From positions 1 through 64,000 of the forward strand of contig JAAOMT010000386.1 of the NCBI GenBank assembly GCA_016748015.1: a stretch of 64,000 nt of DNA, read 5' to 3'. Both the position numbers and the translations under genes were made by a program. The DNA is from Geosiphon pyriformis. Its lineage: Eukaryota > Glomeromycota > Glomeromycetes > Archaeosporales > Geosiphonaceae. How positions within the stretch are numbered: the first letter of the stretch is position 1; every line of letters begins with the position of its first letter. Under the pieces are notes generated by a model. That model made no database searches. It was given only the letters and a program-made list of their open reading frames with translations, and was not told the DNA's origin. Shown here piece after piece: positions 44,791 through 56,400 of the stretch.

Positions 44791-46330
44791 CAATTGGGTA
44801 TTAATATAGTGTTGGAGTTGTTTATATTTTTGTGTGTTCATCTTTTGTTGTATTTTTCGGTTGATTGTTCTGGTTTTGTTATATTTTTGGGTCAAAATGT
44901 TCTTAGATCTGCCTCATTCACAACAGTCCATCTGTATTTCCATTGTCTTTTCCTTTTTTGTAATGTACTGTATAATTAAATAGTGATAATTCAATTTTCT
45001 ATCTTGTATGGCATTCATCCCCAAATTTTTGTTTCTGGATTGATGTCAATCCTTTGTAATCAGTGTAGACATCAAATTTTTGGCTCAAGTATTTTTTCCA
45101 TTTGGTTACTGCCTAATATATAGCCAAATGTTCCAGTGTTGGCATTCTATAGTTTTTTTCTGCTGGAGTTAAACCTCTGCTTGCATATGCAACTGAATGT
45201 TCTTTTCCATCCAGATTTCTTTGTGATAATACTGCTCCCAATGCCTGACCTGATGCATCCATGGTGATCATGAATAGCTTGTTGTGGTCAGGGTATATCA
45301 GTACTGGAGCTTGAATTAGTTTTTTCCTTAATATATCAAATGCTTTTTGTTGAGATTCAGTCCACTCATACTTAGTGTTCTTTGTCAAAAGCTGATTTAA
45401 TGGCTGGGCTATTTTAGAAAAGTTTTGGATAAAGTGTTAGTAATATCCGGCAAACCCCAAGAATGCTATTAATTCTGTGAGATTCTTTGATTCCAGAAAG
45501 TTTCTGACTGTCTCAATTTTTCTTGAGTCTGTCTTGATGCCATCTTTGCTCACCATGTGTCCCAAAAACTGAAGTTCTGTTTTTCCAAAGAAACATTTGT
45601 TAGCATTTAGTTTCAATCCAGCTCTTCTTAATCTTTCAAACACCTGTTGTAAATGGTGAAGATGATCATCAAACATTTCTGAGAACACGTTGGTGTCATC
45701 CAAGTATACTACAACTGACTTCCATAGCAAGTCTCGATATATGATTTCCATTAGCCATTGAAATGTGACTGGTGCATTCATTAAGCCAAATGGCATGACT
45801 TCAAACTCGAAATTCCTTTCTCTGGTGGTAAAAGTAGTCTTCTCTTTGTTATCTGAGTTCATGGCTACTTGCCAATAATCATTGTCCAAGTCTAATGTTA
45901 AGAACTATTTCTTTCCACCAAAAGCATCAAATAGTTCCTGAATCTGGGGAGTTGGATAATTGTCCCCACAAGTTACACTATTGAGTTTCTTATAATCCAC
46001 ACAAAAGCAAATTTTTCCATTTTTCTTATAGATGAATACTACTGGTGATGACTATGGGCTCATTGATGGCTGAATTAGCCCATTGTCAAGCATCCGGTTG
46101 ATTTCTTGATAAATGATCTCATGGCTGGCAGGTGGCACTCTGTATGCCTTCTGTTTAATTGGTATTGCATCTCCAGTCTTGATCTGGTGCTGGATGATAT
46201 CAGTTCTGCCAAATTCATTTTCACTGACAAAGATGTCATTAAAGTTGTTGAGCAACATCTTGAGCTGCATCTTTTGAAGTGGGTCTAAGTTGCCTATGTT
46301 CATTTGGTCCAATTGTTCTGGCTGGAGCAA
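44791..46330 (-). pseudogene. pol: Gypsy-3 reverse transcriptase and RNase H
   Basis: RT begins with MLQPEQLDQMNIGNLDP (46330). Landmarks are NGLIQPSMSP, DNDYWQVAM, EVMPFGLMNAPVTFQ and VVVYLDDTNVF with the catalytic YLDD intact (near 45705). RNase H has FMITMDASGQALGAVLSQ and TPAEKNYRMPTLEHLAIY. Stops are few; for example, between 46052 and 45889 and at 45437. Confidence 0.92.
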
Positions 46331-46342
46331 ATAACATTCATT

Positions 46343-47384
46343 TTATTCATATATTGTTTGTGATGTAATATCCACATATCCACAAAGTTGTGGAAAGTCT
46401 GGAACATAGTGTGACAGCTGATTCTCTATTTCTGTGCTTAAGTATCCAATTATTGTTTTGGCTGGAATTTCAATGGTATTTTCAGTGTTATTGTAAATGG
46501 AAATTTTGATGTGGTTGTGGTTCTTGGCAGATATGTGAAGATTGACAAGTCCAATCTCTTCTGATTTACAAAGAGCTGGTTTGGCTTCAAAAATCTGCAA
46601 CTGATTCTTTACTTTTTGCTCTATGATTATCATGTGCTGGCCATATGGTGAAATGGAGATTGCTTGACTAGTGGAGATAATTTCTCTCTTGTCAACAATC
46701 TCTTTTTCTATCATATTGACTGGCACATTTATTCTATCCATAGATCCGAATTCCTGTGTCCCTTTCACAATCATCCCTAATTTCTCCCTTGTTTCCACTG
46801 ACACTAAGCTAGCTATTTTGACTAATGGCAAAAATATTACCTGTGCTATCTTTTCATTTGGCTCAATAGTACAAGCCTTTTCTAAGTTATTTTGTAGCAT
46901 AGCAATAATATTTCTTACATATCCTGCATCAATTATTCCTCCTCTGATGTTGATTCCCTTCTTTGCTAAACAACTTCTAAATGCTAGTAGAACCATGGTG
47001 GTAGCTGGGATCTTCATTGCTACTTTCAAATCAATACTAGTGTGTGAGTGTGGTTCCAATTTGATGGCATTTTTCTCTGGATACCTCAGATCAAACTCTG
47101 CATTAGTATTATGCGTGTATTCTGGTATAATACTTTTGTCATTGTCACTAAACCATTTAAGCTTTTGCTCTTTGGAGAGATCAGGAAGTGCAATATATTG
47201 TTCGTATTTTGAATTGGAGTTTGAATCTGAGTTCCAATCGTTGCTTTTGTGAATGGAGTTTGAACCAGTGTCTTCGTCGTTATTATCGTCATTAGAGTTT
47301 GAATTGCGATTGATTGGCAATTTTGATTCTGATGAGTAGCTGCTAATTGGCTCTTCTTCTTCTGGGATTGTGTAGATTATGCAT
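46343..47384 (-). pseudogene. Gypsy-3 dUTPase-like domain with acidic linker
   Basis: An Asn/Ser/Asp-rich linker (47160-47340) is followed by NAEFDLRYP (motif 1, about 47100), FRSCLAKKGINIRGGIIDAGY (motifs 2 and 3, about 46930-46985, motif 3 Asp kept) and TQEFGSMDRI (motif 5 altered from GFGSTGR). The altered motif 5 would weaken phosphate binding, so this copy may not be a working dUTPase. An unassigned tail runs to the stop at 46343. The whole is one open frame from 47707. Confidence 0.85.
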
Positions 47385-48030
47385 GGTGGTGAATTGTAAA
47401 TGAGGTTACACTCATTACAATATTGAAAGTCACATGAGATCAAACAATGATCACATAGTCGAGTGTTTAACTGTGCTAAATGCTCTTCTTGTTCTTCTCT
47501 TGTGGGTGCTAAATTTTGATAACATGCCTGGAATTCTTCTGGATCATTCATAACTTTGTCTAATATGTTACCCGTTAGGCCATATTCCAGCTCAGGAAGT
47601 AATAGTGGATTGTTTTTGATTTCTTTTAGTTCCTCAACTGTAGCTTTTTCTACCATTGCATAGGCCATCCTCCAGATTTTGTCTTTGTCATGTGGATATC
47701 TTTCCAATTGTTGTAATGCTTTTTTCCAGATGTTATCAATTGGAGTTCCTTTTTATACCCAGTCATTGATTAGGATTGTGTATTGGCATGTCTCATTGCA
47801 TGCTCCTCCTCTTTCAGGAATGTTTTTCCACATCTTTTCATTTAAGAGAGTATCTTCACAAGCTAAACACAAAGTACTGTCTCATTTTCCTATTTTTGGT
47901 GGCCATTCATTGCATTCAAGGACACATGGGTGACAGTAGTATTTGGTTGCGGTAGACCATTCTTCATCTTTGTTGCAACATGCGCCCATTGATGACAATT
48001 TCTTGCCACAATCAACACACACTAGCTTGG
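47385..48030 (-). pseudogene. Gypsy-3 Cys-rich module
   Basis: The Cys pattern is CVDCGKKLSSMGACC, YYCHPCVLEC, CLACED, RGGACNETCQY, then RLCDHCLISC and CNEC after a helical stretch. It is the same order and spacing class as in Gypsy-1 and Gypsy-2, with most other residues changed, which implies selection on the Cys positions. Stops lie at 47882-47884 (TGA) and near 47756. Confidence 0.75.
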
Positions 48031-49329
48031 GTTGATGGTATTGAGCTGGTGGTTGGTAGGTGTATGGGACATAAGTTGATTTGTTGGCTAGTGTCAGCTC
48101 TTTTTCTCGTTCTTTCTCTTTTCCTTTTTCTTCTCAACTCTATTCAGTGGTTGTCTCGCTCTGGCTGTCGTCACTCCATGCTTCTAGGTTTAGTTTCCAG
48201 GCAAGTTCTTCTTTTTTCTTTTTCCCTTTGTTATTCCAAGATAAGATAGGTAGTAACTTGTTGTGGTCATTATCAGCCCACAAGACTTGGTAAGCTTCCC
48301 AGGTTGGTTTTGTTTTTTTTTCTTCTAGCTCAATTAATGGCCATTTACTTAAGGAAACTTTGAAATGACCACACATGGCTGGCACCTGTGTATGTTGGCC
48401 ATTGAATGCTAGCTAGAGTTCTTGGGTGTTCCAGTTTAGTGTCGCATTGGCTTTGGACAGCCAGTCATTATCAACGAGAGCTTGGTATTGGGTGACTTCC
48501 ATCACTAAAACTTTAATAAGAGTGACAATGCCATTGACGTCAAATGGGAAGTCATCTATCTCACCAATAGATGTTTTGGTCACTCCATCAGCTGTGATAA
48601 TTCTGGCACTGGCAGCGCGATTAACTCAGCAACCTAATTGGTCCATGAGTTGTCATGTGATGATGCTGCCTACTGACCCACTGTCAAGAATCAATTTAAT
48701 GAATTGATCATCAACTTTAACATCAGTGTACATTGCTGTAATGGGCTTTTTGTTGAAAACGGCTCTACTAAATAATGGGGTGTTGGATGGTTCTTCAAGT
48801 TCAAATGAGAAAATTGCAGCTAGAGACTGGTCTTTGGTGACAATTGCTGGTGGGATATTTCTGGTGAGTAATGATTGTTGGTTGGGTTCCGATTTGTTAG
48901 GTGAAGCATCTTTTGGGGTAACCAGAAGACTTAAATAGTGCTGGGAATTCAGGTTTTGAGAATAACTGGTGCCTAAATTCCACTAACAAGATCCTGATTG
49001 TTGGGTTAATAAGCTGGGGATCAGTTGATGGACTACCATTGACGATTGCCAGTTTTGTTGGGTGATTTTCGGCCTTTGGACTCTGCTGGCAGGGAAGTTT
49101 TGTGGTGGTGTCTGAACCATTTGGGGTTGATAGATTGTTGGTGGTTGCAGTTAATATATTACTTGTGGCTGTGGATGATAAATCAGGACTTAATATATTG
49201 GTGGTTGATAAATTGGTTGCTGTATCATTGGCACATAATGAGGTAAGTGTTGGTATTGTTCTTGATTTTGCTGGGAACTTGGAGTTTGGAACCAGTGATC
49301 AGGGCTTCGATATTGATTTCCTGACCATT
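48031..49329 (-). pseudogene. Gypsy-3 linker and aspartic protease
   Basis: A Gln/Pro-rich linker leads to LILDSGSVGSIIT (active Asp-Ser-Gly, near 48680), then VDNDWLSKANA and HTQVPAMCGHFKVS. A charged extension follows (48140-48385). Several Trp/Gln/Arg-type stops. Confidence 0.85.
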
Positions 49330-51049
49330 GGTTATTTAAACGCTGATGGCAATTAACTTGTATGTGTTTTTGTCTACCACAATAGTAGCAAATATGCATT
49401 TCTTGTTGCCATTGTCAATTGGCTGAAGATAATAGATGTGGCTAATTTTGGATGTGATTGGAGTTTCCCTGATTGTTGCATTGTTGTGGCAGTTGATAGA
49501 TTGCTCAATTGTTAGCTAAGTATCCTTCTAATTTTTGATTAATGAAATCACTAAATTGTTTCAATTTAGAATCCAATTCAGATGATTCATTCATTGCTAG
49601 GTTTACGGCTTAAGTGTGGTTAGCTTCAAATTCAGCTGATTCAAAATCTTGGACATGTGTGACTGTTGCTTGAAGGTTGGCTGGATGTAATGGATGTACA
49701 TATTGCAAGATGCTGCTGCATAAGCCACAAATAAACTGGTTCAGGATTTGTGGTACTGTGAAGTAGTTAATGTTTATGGCTTGAATTTGGCGCAGATTGA
49801 GATGGAAGCATCCCAAATAAGTGGTGACTGCTTCTGTTTCTCCTTGTCTAATGCTGGTGAAGGTGTTGGTTAGGTAATTGATACTGTTATTATTATTAAA
49901 GTACTGGAGAAATTTCTGTTTGAACGTGGCAAAATCCTGGGACTTGTTAATCAAGCTTTGGTATCATGAGTCGGCAGTATCCTGGAGAAAATATGGAATG
50001 GCCTGTAAAGCACATGCATCATTCCATCCGTTGGCTATGATTGCTTTTTTGACATTATTAAGCCATACTTGGGCATCATCTTTCTTGCCAGTGAACTTCT
50101 CGATTTTGGCAATAGGTGTGTAGACCATTTGTTGAACTGGTTGAATTGGTTGCTGAGATGGTACTTGAGGTGGTTGAATTGACTTACCAATTAGCTCAAT
50201 TGGTGGTTGATTGATGACAATAACTGGAGATAGGTTTTGCTAATAAATTAAATCGGGTTTTTGATTTTTTTGATTTGGCGGGATTTGAATATTTGGAGTT
50301 TTGATTTCTGGATTTTCTAAATATTGCTGAGTTTGAATGTTCAGGTTTTCTAGGATCAGGTTTTGGTAATTAAATTCCTGATCTTCGTCTTCTTTTTCTT
50401 CTGATTTGGTTACTTCTCAGAGACTAGTAGTTCTGAAATCTGGCTGATGTGGTGGTGATCGAAATCCTGATGGTGTTGGCGATCATGATTTAAATCCTTC
50501 AAAATAATTGCCATATGTTCCTAATAGGTCGACTTTTGCTTGTTTACTCTGGAAGGAAATTCTAGCTATTGGTGTTTTCATGCTGATAGACACATTTGTT
50601 GATGTGATGTTGATGGTACTTCCGAGTATGTGGTGATATGATGGATATATTGGAGATTCAATCCTTTGTTTCTTCCAATTAGGTACTTGTATTCTCTTGG
50701 GTATTACTGTTGGCATTTGTAGCTTTCCTTTGCCTTTTGCATAGGTAATCAGATATCTTTGTTGAGTGTAATTTTTAATTTCCCTGTTGATCTTAGTAAT
50801 GATTGATGCAAAATTGTGGTTTACTGGTAAGCTAGTCTGTTGAATTAATTCGTTGTAAAAGTTTTTTCTTGCTGACTCTGTATCTACTGGAGTTCTTAGA
50901 TAATAAGAAATTTTTTTGTTGACATAGAAATTGAAAGCTGATTCTGCTAATAGATAGTTGTTGGTCAATCCCAAGTGTTGACAATAGTGTTAGAATAGGG
51001 ATTTTGCAAATCCTAAATGGTTGGCTCCTATTCTTTCTGATTCTGCCAC
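49330..51049 (-). pseudogene. gag: Gypsy-3 gag
   Basis: The frame opens after a TAA just past the primer site and passes a conserved GTG at 51047-51049 without any nearby ATG. An N-terminal region (50483-50974) is followed by a Pro/Gln linker, a capsid domain (about 50130-49610: AIPYFLQDTADS, FKQKFLQYFNNNN) and an intact CCHC knuckle CYYCGRQKHIQVNC at about 49345-49390. Confidence 0.85.
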
Positions 51050-51092
51050 TTTTTGGTTTGGTGTTGTTGGTGCTGATTCTTTGTAGGATTAT

Positions 51093-51110
51093 ACCTCACA
51101 GGGAGCACCA
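51093..51110 (-). other. Primer-binding site of Gypsy-3
   Basis: The reverse strand reads TGGTGCTCCCTGTGAGG starting two bases inside the LTR. It shares TGGTGCTC with the other elements. Confidence 0.6.
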
Positions 51111-51112
51111 AA

Positions 51113-52000
51113 TGTTACAGGTAATTATTTTTGCTGTTGAATTAAATAACAAACCTGTAACTTGGTACTTAAAAGCTATTATGAACGTGGATGTTGGTAA
51201 TCTAAAGATTTTTGTATCTGAAGATTTTGGTGCAAGTCCTTTGTATAATAAACAAAAATTCAATAGCATCAATAGTAGATGTATGCTTCTGAGAGTTTTT
51301 CCAATTTCTGTCTTAGTGTGGTGACTGGATTTAGTCTGGCAGTCATGCTCTTCTGGTAAGCTATCTGATAATATATAAAATCCTACTCTTATTTTTGGGT
51401 CTTTTATTAGGCTATTCTTGACATTAATAACTCAGCACTCAATTTTTAATCAATTAGTATACAACAACAAAGAAAATAAAATAAAGAAAAGAAATAAAGA
51501 AAAAACAGAAATAAAATAAGGAAATAAGCCAAGGCAATTTTGATTAGTATCCCGTCAATAGCTGTGATCAAAAGCTATTGTTCCAGCATAGTTAAGCATT
51601 CATTACTATCAACATGAAGTTGATAATAGAAGATAAATTGAGATATAAAAATAGTTATTTATTGATATTTGTGATGTGAAAGGATGCTTAGATTAAATCT
51701 AACTTAGATGTCTGTCTTTTCTGTTTCTAACACTATTCTTATATATACATAATTGAAATTCCTCAATTCCTCAATTCTTTGTGACAGGAATTCTGGGATT
51801 TCTGAAATCCTGCAATTTCTGATGAGAAGAATTCTGGAATTCTGGAATTCTGGAATTCTGTGATTTTTTTTGAAGAATCTTGAAATTCCTGGAATCCTAC
51901 AATTCCTGAGAGGAATCCTAGAATTCCACATTTTTACTGCATCTACTTCTGATTGGCTAATTTATATACTAATATAATTCTTATATTTTTATGAGTAACA
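51113..52000 (-). repeat. 5' LTR of Gypsy-3
   Basis: 888 bp, ends TGTTAC and GTAACA; pairs with 41903-42760. It contains the tandem array and TATA box in the same places. The reverse-strand frame at 51704-51931 is only the array read as protein. Confidence 0.9.
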
Positions 52001-52004
52001 TTGT

Positions 52005-53412
52005 TTGCTCTGGATGTGAATTTGTCAGCTGTTCCTGGCAGAACTAATAGTAATAAGTTCATTTCAATCAAAAATTTTTTTTACAAAATTGATGGTTTTA
52101 GGGGAGCTTCAACTCCTTCAAAATTTCCTGGTGTTATTTGTTTAACTTTTACAAGTGAGTCTAGTTTGATTAAGGCCAGGAAAATGGCAGTCCATAAGAA
52201 AATTGTTGTCAATGGTAATCTCAAAAAAGCAAACATTCGTTTGAATTGGGAAGTGATCATTAAGGAGATCCCAGTTGATCTTCCAAAGTTGGCTGTGAAA
52301 TCAGTTTTTCTAAATTTGGCAAGATCGTTTCCATTAGGATGCAATTGATTGGTTTTTGGCAAAAGACCCTGATTGAATTTGAGTCATCAGAAGTTGCCAG
52401 TTTGGTCGCTTCTAAGTGGTTTGTTCTTATAAGAAAGAATTTGGTTTGTGTAGTGCTGACCGTCAATGATAAACAAATATGGGTGCCAAAAGATTGTCAT
52501 TGGGCTTTGCTCTATATTCTTCCAGTTGGTACTTCAGCTCATGATCTATCAGATTTGTTGATATCATATGGTGGGAAAACTTGTTTCATTGGCCGCAATC
52601 CTGGTTCATATGTCCGCAATCAGTGTGCAATCATTTGTTTTGAGAATGAGAATGCCAGATTGGCTGTTGTTAGTACCATTCCAATTTTCAAGGATGTTAG
52701 TTTGTGTTGGACTAGTCTTGTTTTGGCTAGCTGTACCAAGTGTGAACAGTTTGGTCATACCACTACCAACTGTTCTGTGGGTAGAAGTTCTGGTGTTCAT
52801 GAAAAGAGGGTGGTTTCTAATCAGGATCAGATTTGTCTGGCTGATATATATAAGAAGAAGTCAGCTCCTATTGCTCATCCAGTTTCGTTTGATGGCAAAA
52901 CATGGGCCCAAGTTGCTAGTAACATCTCTTCCTGTGTGTCTCTTTCTGGTTCTCTTGGTTCTGGTTTGTGTTCTAGTTCGGTTCCTCCTTTAGTGATCCC
53001 TGATCATCTTGTTGTTTCCTGTTTGAGTGATCATTTGGCAGTTTTGGAACACTCTTTGGAGCTTTTGGCTAACTGTGTTTCTGGCATTCTGGTTAGGTTG
53101 AATTCCTTTGGTGTGATTTCTTTGATTCTTTCTTCACTGGCCCCCCCTCCTGTTGTTTCTGCAGCTTTGAGTTCTGAAGTGAATTTAGATATGATTGTGG
53201 ACAATGCTTTAAGCTATTCTGATATTACTCCCTCTGTCACTATTGATGCTGTTGTCAACCTCAGTGCTAGTAGTTCCAAGGTTCTTACTGCCAAGGTGGG
53301 CGGTTTAAAAACAAAATTGGTCACTTTGAAGGCTTCAGTTGGTTCGGTTTTGGATAAGTTGAATCTTTTGTGCTCTGGTTTAGATCTGTCAGCTCCCATG
53401 TTATCTCAATGA
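52005..53412 (+). pseudogene. LINE-D ORF1, C-terminal half after Gypsy-3
   Basis: It continues the frame from 41902 (FALDVNLSAVPGRTN). A one-base loss in the T run 52305-52309 shifts the frame; from about 52320 the second frame is open to the TGA at 53410. Features are two RRM-like segments (about 52060-52290 and 52350-52700), a CCHC knuckle CTKCEQFGHTTTNC (about 52736-52780) and a Ser/Leu/Val-rich C-terminal region. It probably binds element RNA. The stop overlaps the ORF2 start. Confidence 0.88.
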
Positions 53413-56400
53413 CTCACTTAATTTGGAAGATTGTCATGTGCAATGTCAGAGGTATGAACAATTGTGCAAAGCAGGCAAACATTGTTCATTGGCATAAAAA
53501 TATGAACAATATAGTTTTTATTGTCACTGAAACAAAGTTGATGGGAAAGATTTGCCCTTGGATTGCTGATAAGTTTGTTGGTGTTCGTGTTTTTACTTCT
53601 GGACTGAATTCTGGTCACATAAGATCTGGTGTTGCAATCATTTTGGACTCTTCTTTGGTGAAACATGTGTGTAAAGTTTCAGAGGTGCCTGGTTGGCTTC
53701 TGTTAATTAGATTGCTTTTTAAAAACAAACTCTCTGGGTCTATTCTGGGACTGTATGCTGGTGCGTCTTTGACAGTTTGTTTTTCTCAGGCTGACAAGGT
53801 TAACTCTCTCATTGCTAAGACTGTAAATGAGTCCTCCTTTGTTATTCTTGATAGTAATTTTAATGAGAATGGTTCTCACAAGTGTGCAAGTTTCAAAAAA
53901 TGTTTTGATTTGGGTTTGATTAACTCTCTGGAGGGGAGCTTCTTTGTGAAGTCACCCACCTGGTGCAATTTTTGTGGCATCATTAAAATGATTGACTACG
54001 TGCTCATTTTTTCTAATTTGGTTGGTATGGTAGTAAATTGTGGTGTGGATGGCATTGAAAACTATTTTGATATTAATCACAAGACTGTGTCTGTTTCTGT
54101 GGGACTGGGAGGCCTGCTCAATGTCAAGTTGAACTCACTGCACAAACAAGCAAATAGAGATTGTTGGAAGTATGATATCAAAAATGCCAATGAGGTTAAG
54201 TGGTTTGAGTTCAGAGATGCTACGGCTGCTAATGCTGTTATGTTTTTGGATAAGTTTGTTGTAGCTAAGCGGTTTTCTGGTCTGAATGCGATGTGGAACA
54301 TTGTTTATAAGATTATAGTTTTTTTGGCTGGTGGAATGTTCAAGAAAAAATGGTTTAAGAGTTTCAATTGTGTTTTTAATAAGGTGTCTTCCCAGTTTCA
54401 TAAACTGGAGCTACTAGTGTCCAAACTGGTAAAGGCTTCTCAGTTGGTTTCTGGTAGGGATTTTGCTTTGTTGTTGGATACTTGGAACAGGCTTGATTCT
54501 GTGGGTGCTTTGCCAGTAAGATCTCTGTTTCTTTCTGGCTCCAGTTTTAATGCAATCTATTCTGGGCTGGCTAAGGTGAGGAAGTTTTACCACTCTTCTA
54601 AGTTGTTGGAATCTAAGCGTGCTGAAAAATCTTGTATAAGGCAGGCTATTAAAAAGAGGATAGAGAGTTTTGAGGTGGATAAAGGTCATACCATTAAAAG
54701 TGTTTTGGAGCATTTTTTTCATAAAGTGGTATTGGATCATTTGGTGGATGATGGGGAGTTGGTCTTAAAGCCTGAGTTAGTTAAATCTAAGGTGGATGGA
54801 ATTATGGAGGGTTAGACCAAGAAGCGTGTAGTGGCTTCTGATATCTCTAATGACTGAGTAAAGCAATTTCAGTCTTTGGATTATGTCTTTGATAGTGCCT
54901 TCTCTAATGTGATGCATTCAATTGGTTTTGATGAAATGTTTGGTGTTATTTCAAATTTGCCTGATGGAAAAGCGGCTGGTTTTTCTGGTATCATTAATGA
55001 ACTTTGGAAATGTTGTGACAAGTCGGTCTTGGATATGCTTTTGGTGTTCTTGAATTTTTGTTTGGATTGTGAATTAGTGCCTGAACCTTGGAGGGAAGCA
55101 TGGGTCTCAATGATTCCTAAACCTTACAAGTGGGAGGGGATTCTTATAAATACCTGTCCCATTGCTTTAATTGGAACAGCTCACAAGATTCTTTTCAAGA
55201 TCCTTTCAAACCAGATCTCTTTGACTTATAGCACTTTTGATGTCCTCTGTGGGAACAATTTCTCTGTCCTAAAAGATATGTCTACACAATCACCTATCTT
55301 CACTATTGGTTTGGTGATCGAAGATGCTTTGAAAAAGAACCGAGAGTTGTGGCTGGTTTTATAGAATATGCACAAAGCATATGATTCTGTGGATTGGGAG
55401 CATTTCAAGAGGAGTTTGATCAGGATCAAAATGTGTGACAAATTTATCAGATTTTTTGGTTGTATTCATATTGGTCGCACAAACAGAGTAATAACAGATT
55501 TTGGTTTGACTGATGAATATCATGTTCATGATGGATTGGATCAGGGAGAGGTTTTTTTGCCACTTTTTTGGCACATATTTTATGATCCGCTTTTGTGTGA
55601 GGTTAAGAGACAGGAGAGCATTTGTGGTTACAGATTGATTTCTCATTTCATTTTTAAGACTGGCCGGGTAGAATTTCAGGCTGGACTGACATCATTTCTG
55701 GCCACTGGTGCTTTTGTTGATGATACTATTTGGGTCAGTAGCAGCCAGGCTACTACACAACACATCCTCAATGTTGCTAGTGATTTCTTTCATTTAAATG
55801 ACATTTCAATAAACAATAACAAAACTGTGGCCATTCCCATCAACTGTTAGATCACTGCTTTTTATCTGACTATCAGTGATCTGCCAATCTCCATCGCCAG
55901 AAGGAGTAAACCTCATTGTTATTTAAGAATTTTTTTATCTTCTGAAGGTCTTTTAAAGCCTAGCTTGGTTAAGGCGCATTTGGATGTTTGGTTTTTCACC
56001 AATCTTGTTCTAAAAAAAGTTGTTTCAGATAAACAGTTTGCTTATTTGGTATCTTTAGTTCTTTTTCCTATCATCAGCTACAGAACTCAGTTCAGTTATG
56101 TTCCTCTCAGTGTGTGTAATAAATGGGACGCTTTGATTCACAAGGGCCTGAAATCTAAATCTGGGCTGCCTCTGAACTTTCTCAATAATGCATTTCATCA
56201 TTCTTCCTTGTACAATTTAAAGACTTTTAAGCAGATTCAGGCTGAAAGCAAGTTGGCTTCTGTCATTGCTTTTGTGAATTTGTTTGGTGTTTTGGGTTGC
56301 TTGTTCTTTCATATGTCTAATAACCTCCAGGTTCTCAGCTGGTGTTCTCATCACTCTTTGTTGTTTCCTATTTGTGTTAGAGTCAGCCCTTTGAACAACT

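Larger units (their letters stand above)
41903..52000 (-). mobile_element. Gypsy-3: complete Ty3/Gypsy element, second family
   Basis: It has a 3' LTR at 41903-42760 and a 5' LTR at 51113-52000. TTGT on both sides (41899-41902, 52001-52004) is the target duplication, inside LINE-D ORF1. Gag-pol is a single frame from 51049 to 43460, interrupted only by nonsense codons. The domain order equals Gypsy-1, with a third ORF after pol. RT keeps YLDD and integrase keeps its second Asp and Glu, so this is the least damaged copy. Confidence 0.94.

Noticed and set aside
46671-47252. Forward ORF of 193 codons
   Set aside because: Shadow of the Gypsy-3 dUTPase-like region on the other strand, which has clear motifs.
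51704-51931. Reverse-strand ORF of 75 codons with repeated Arg-Ile-Pro-Glu-Phe-like words
   Set aside because: It is the Gypsy-3 U3 tandem array read as protein; no start context or family.
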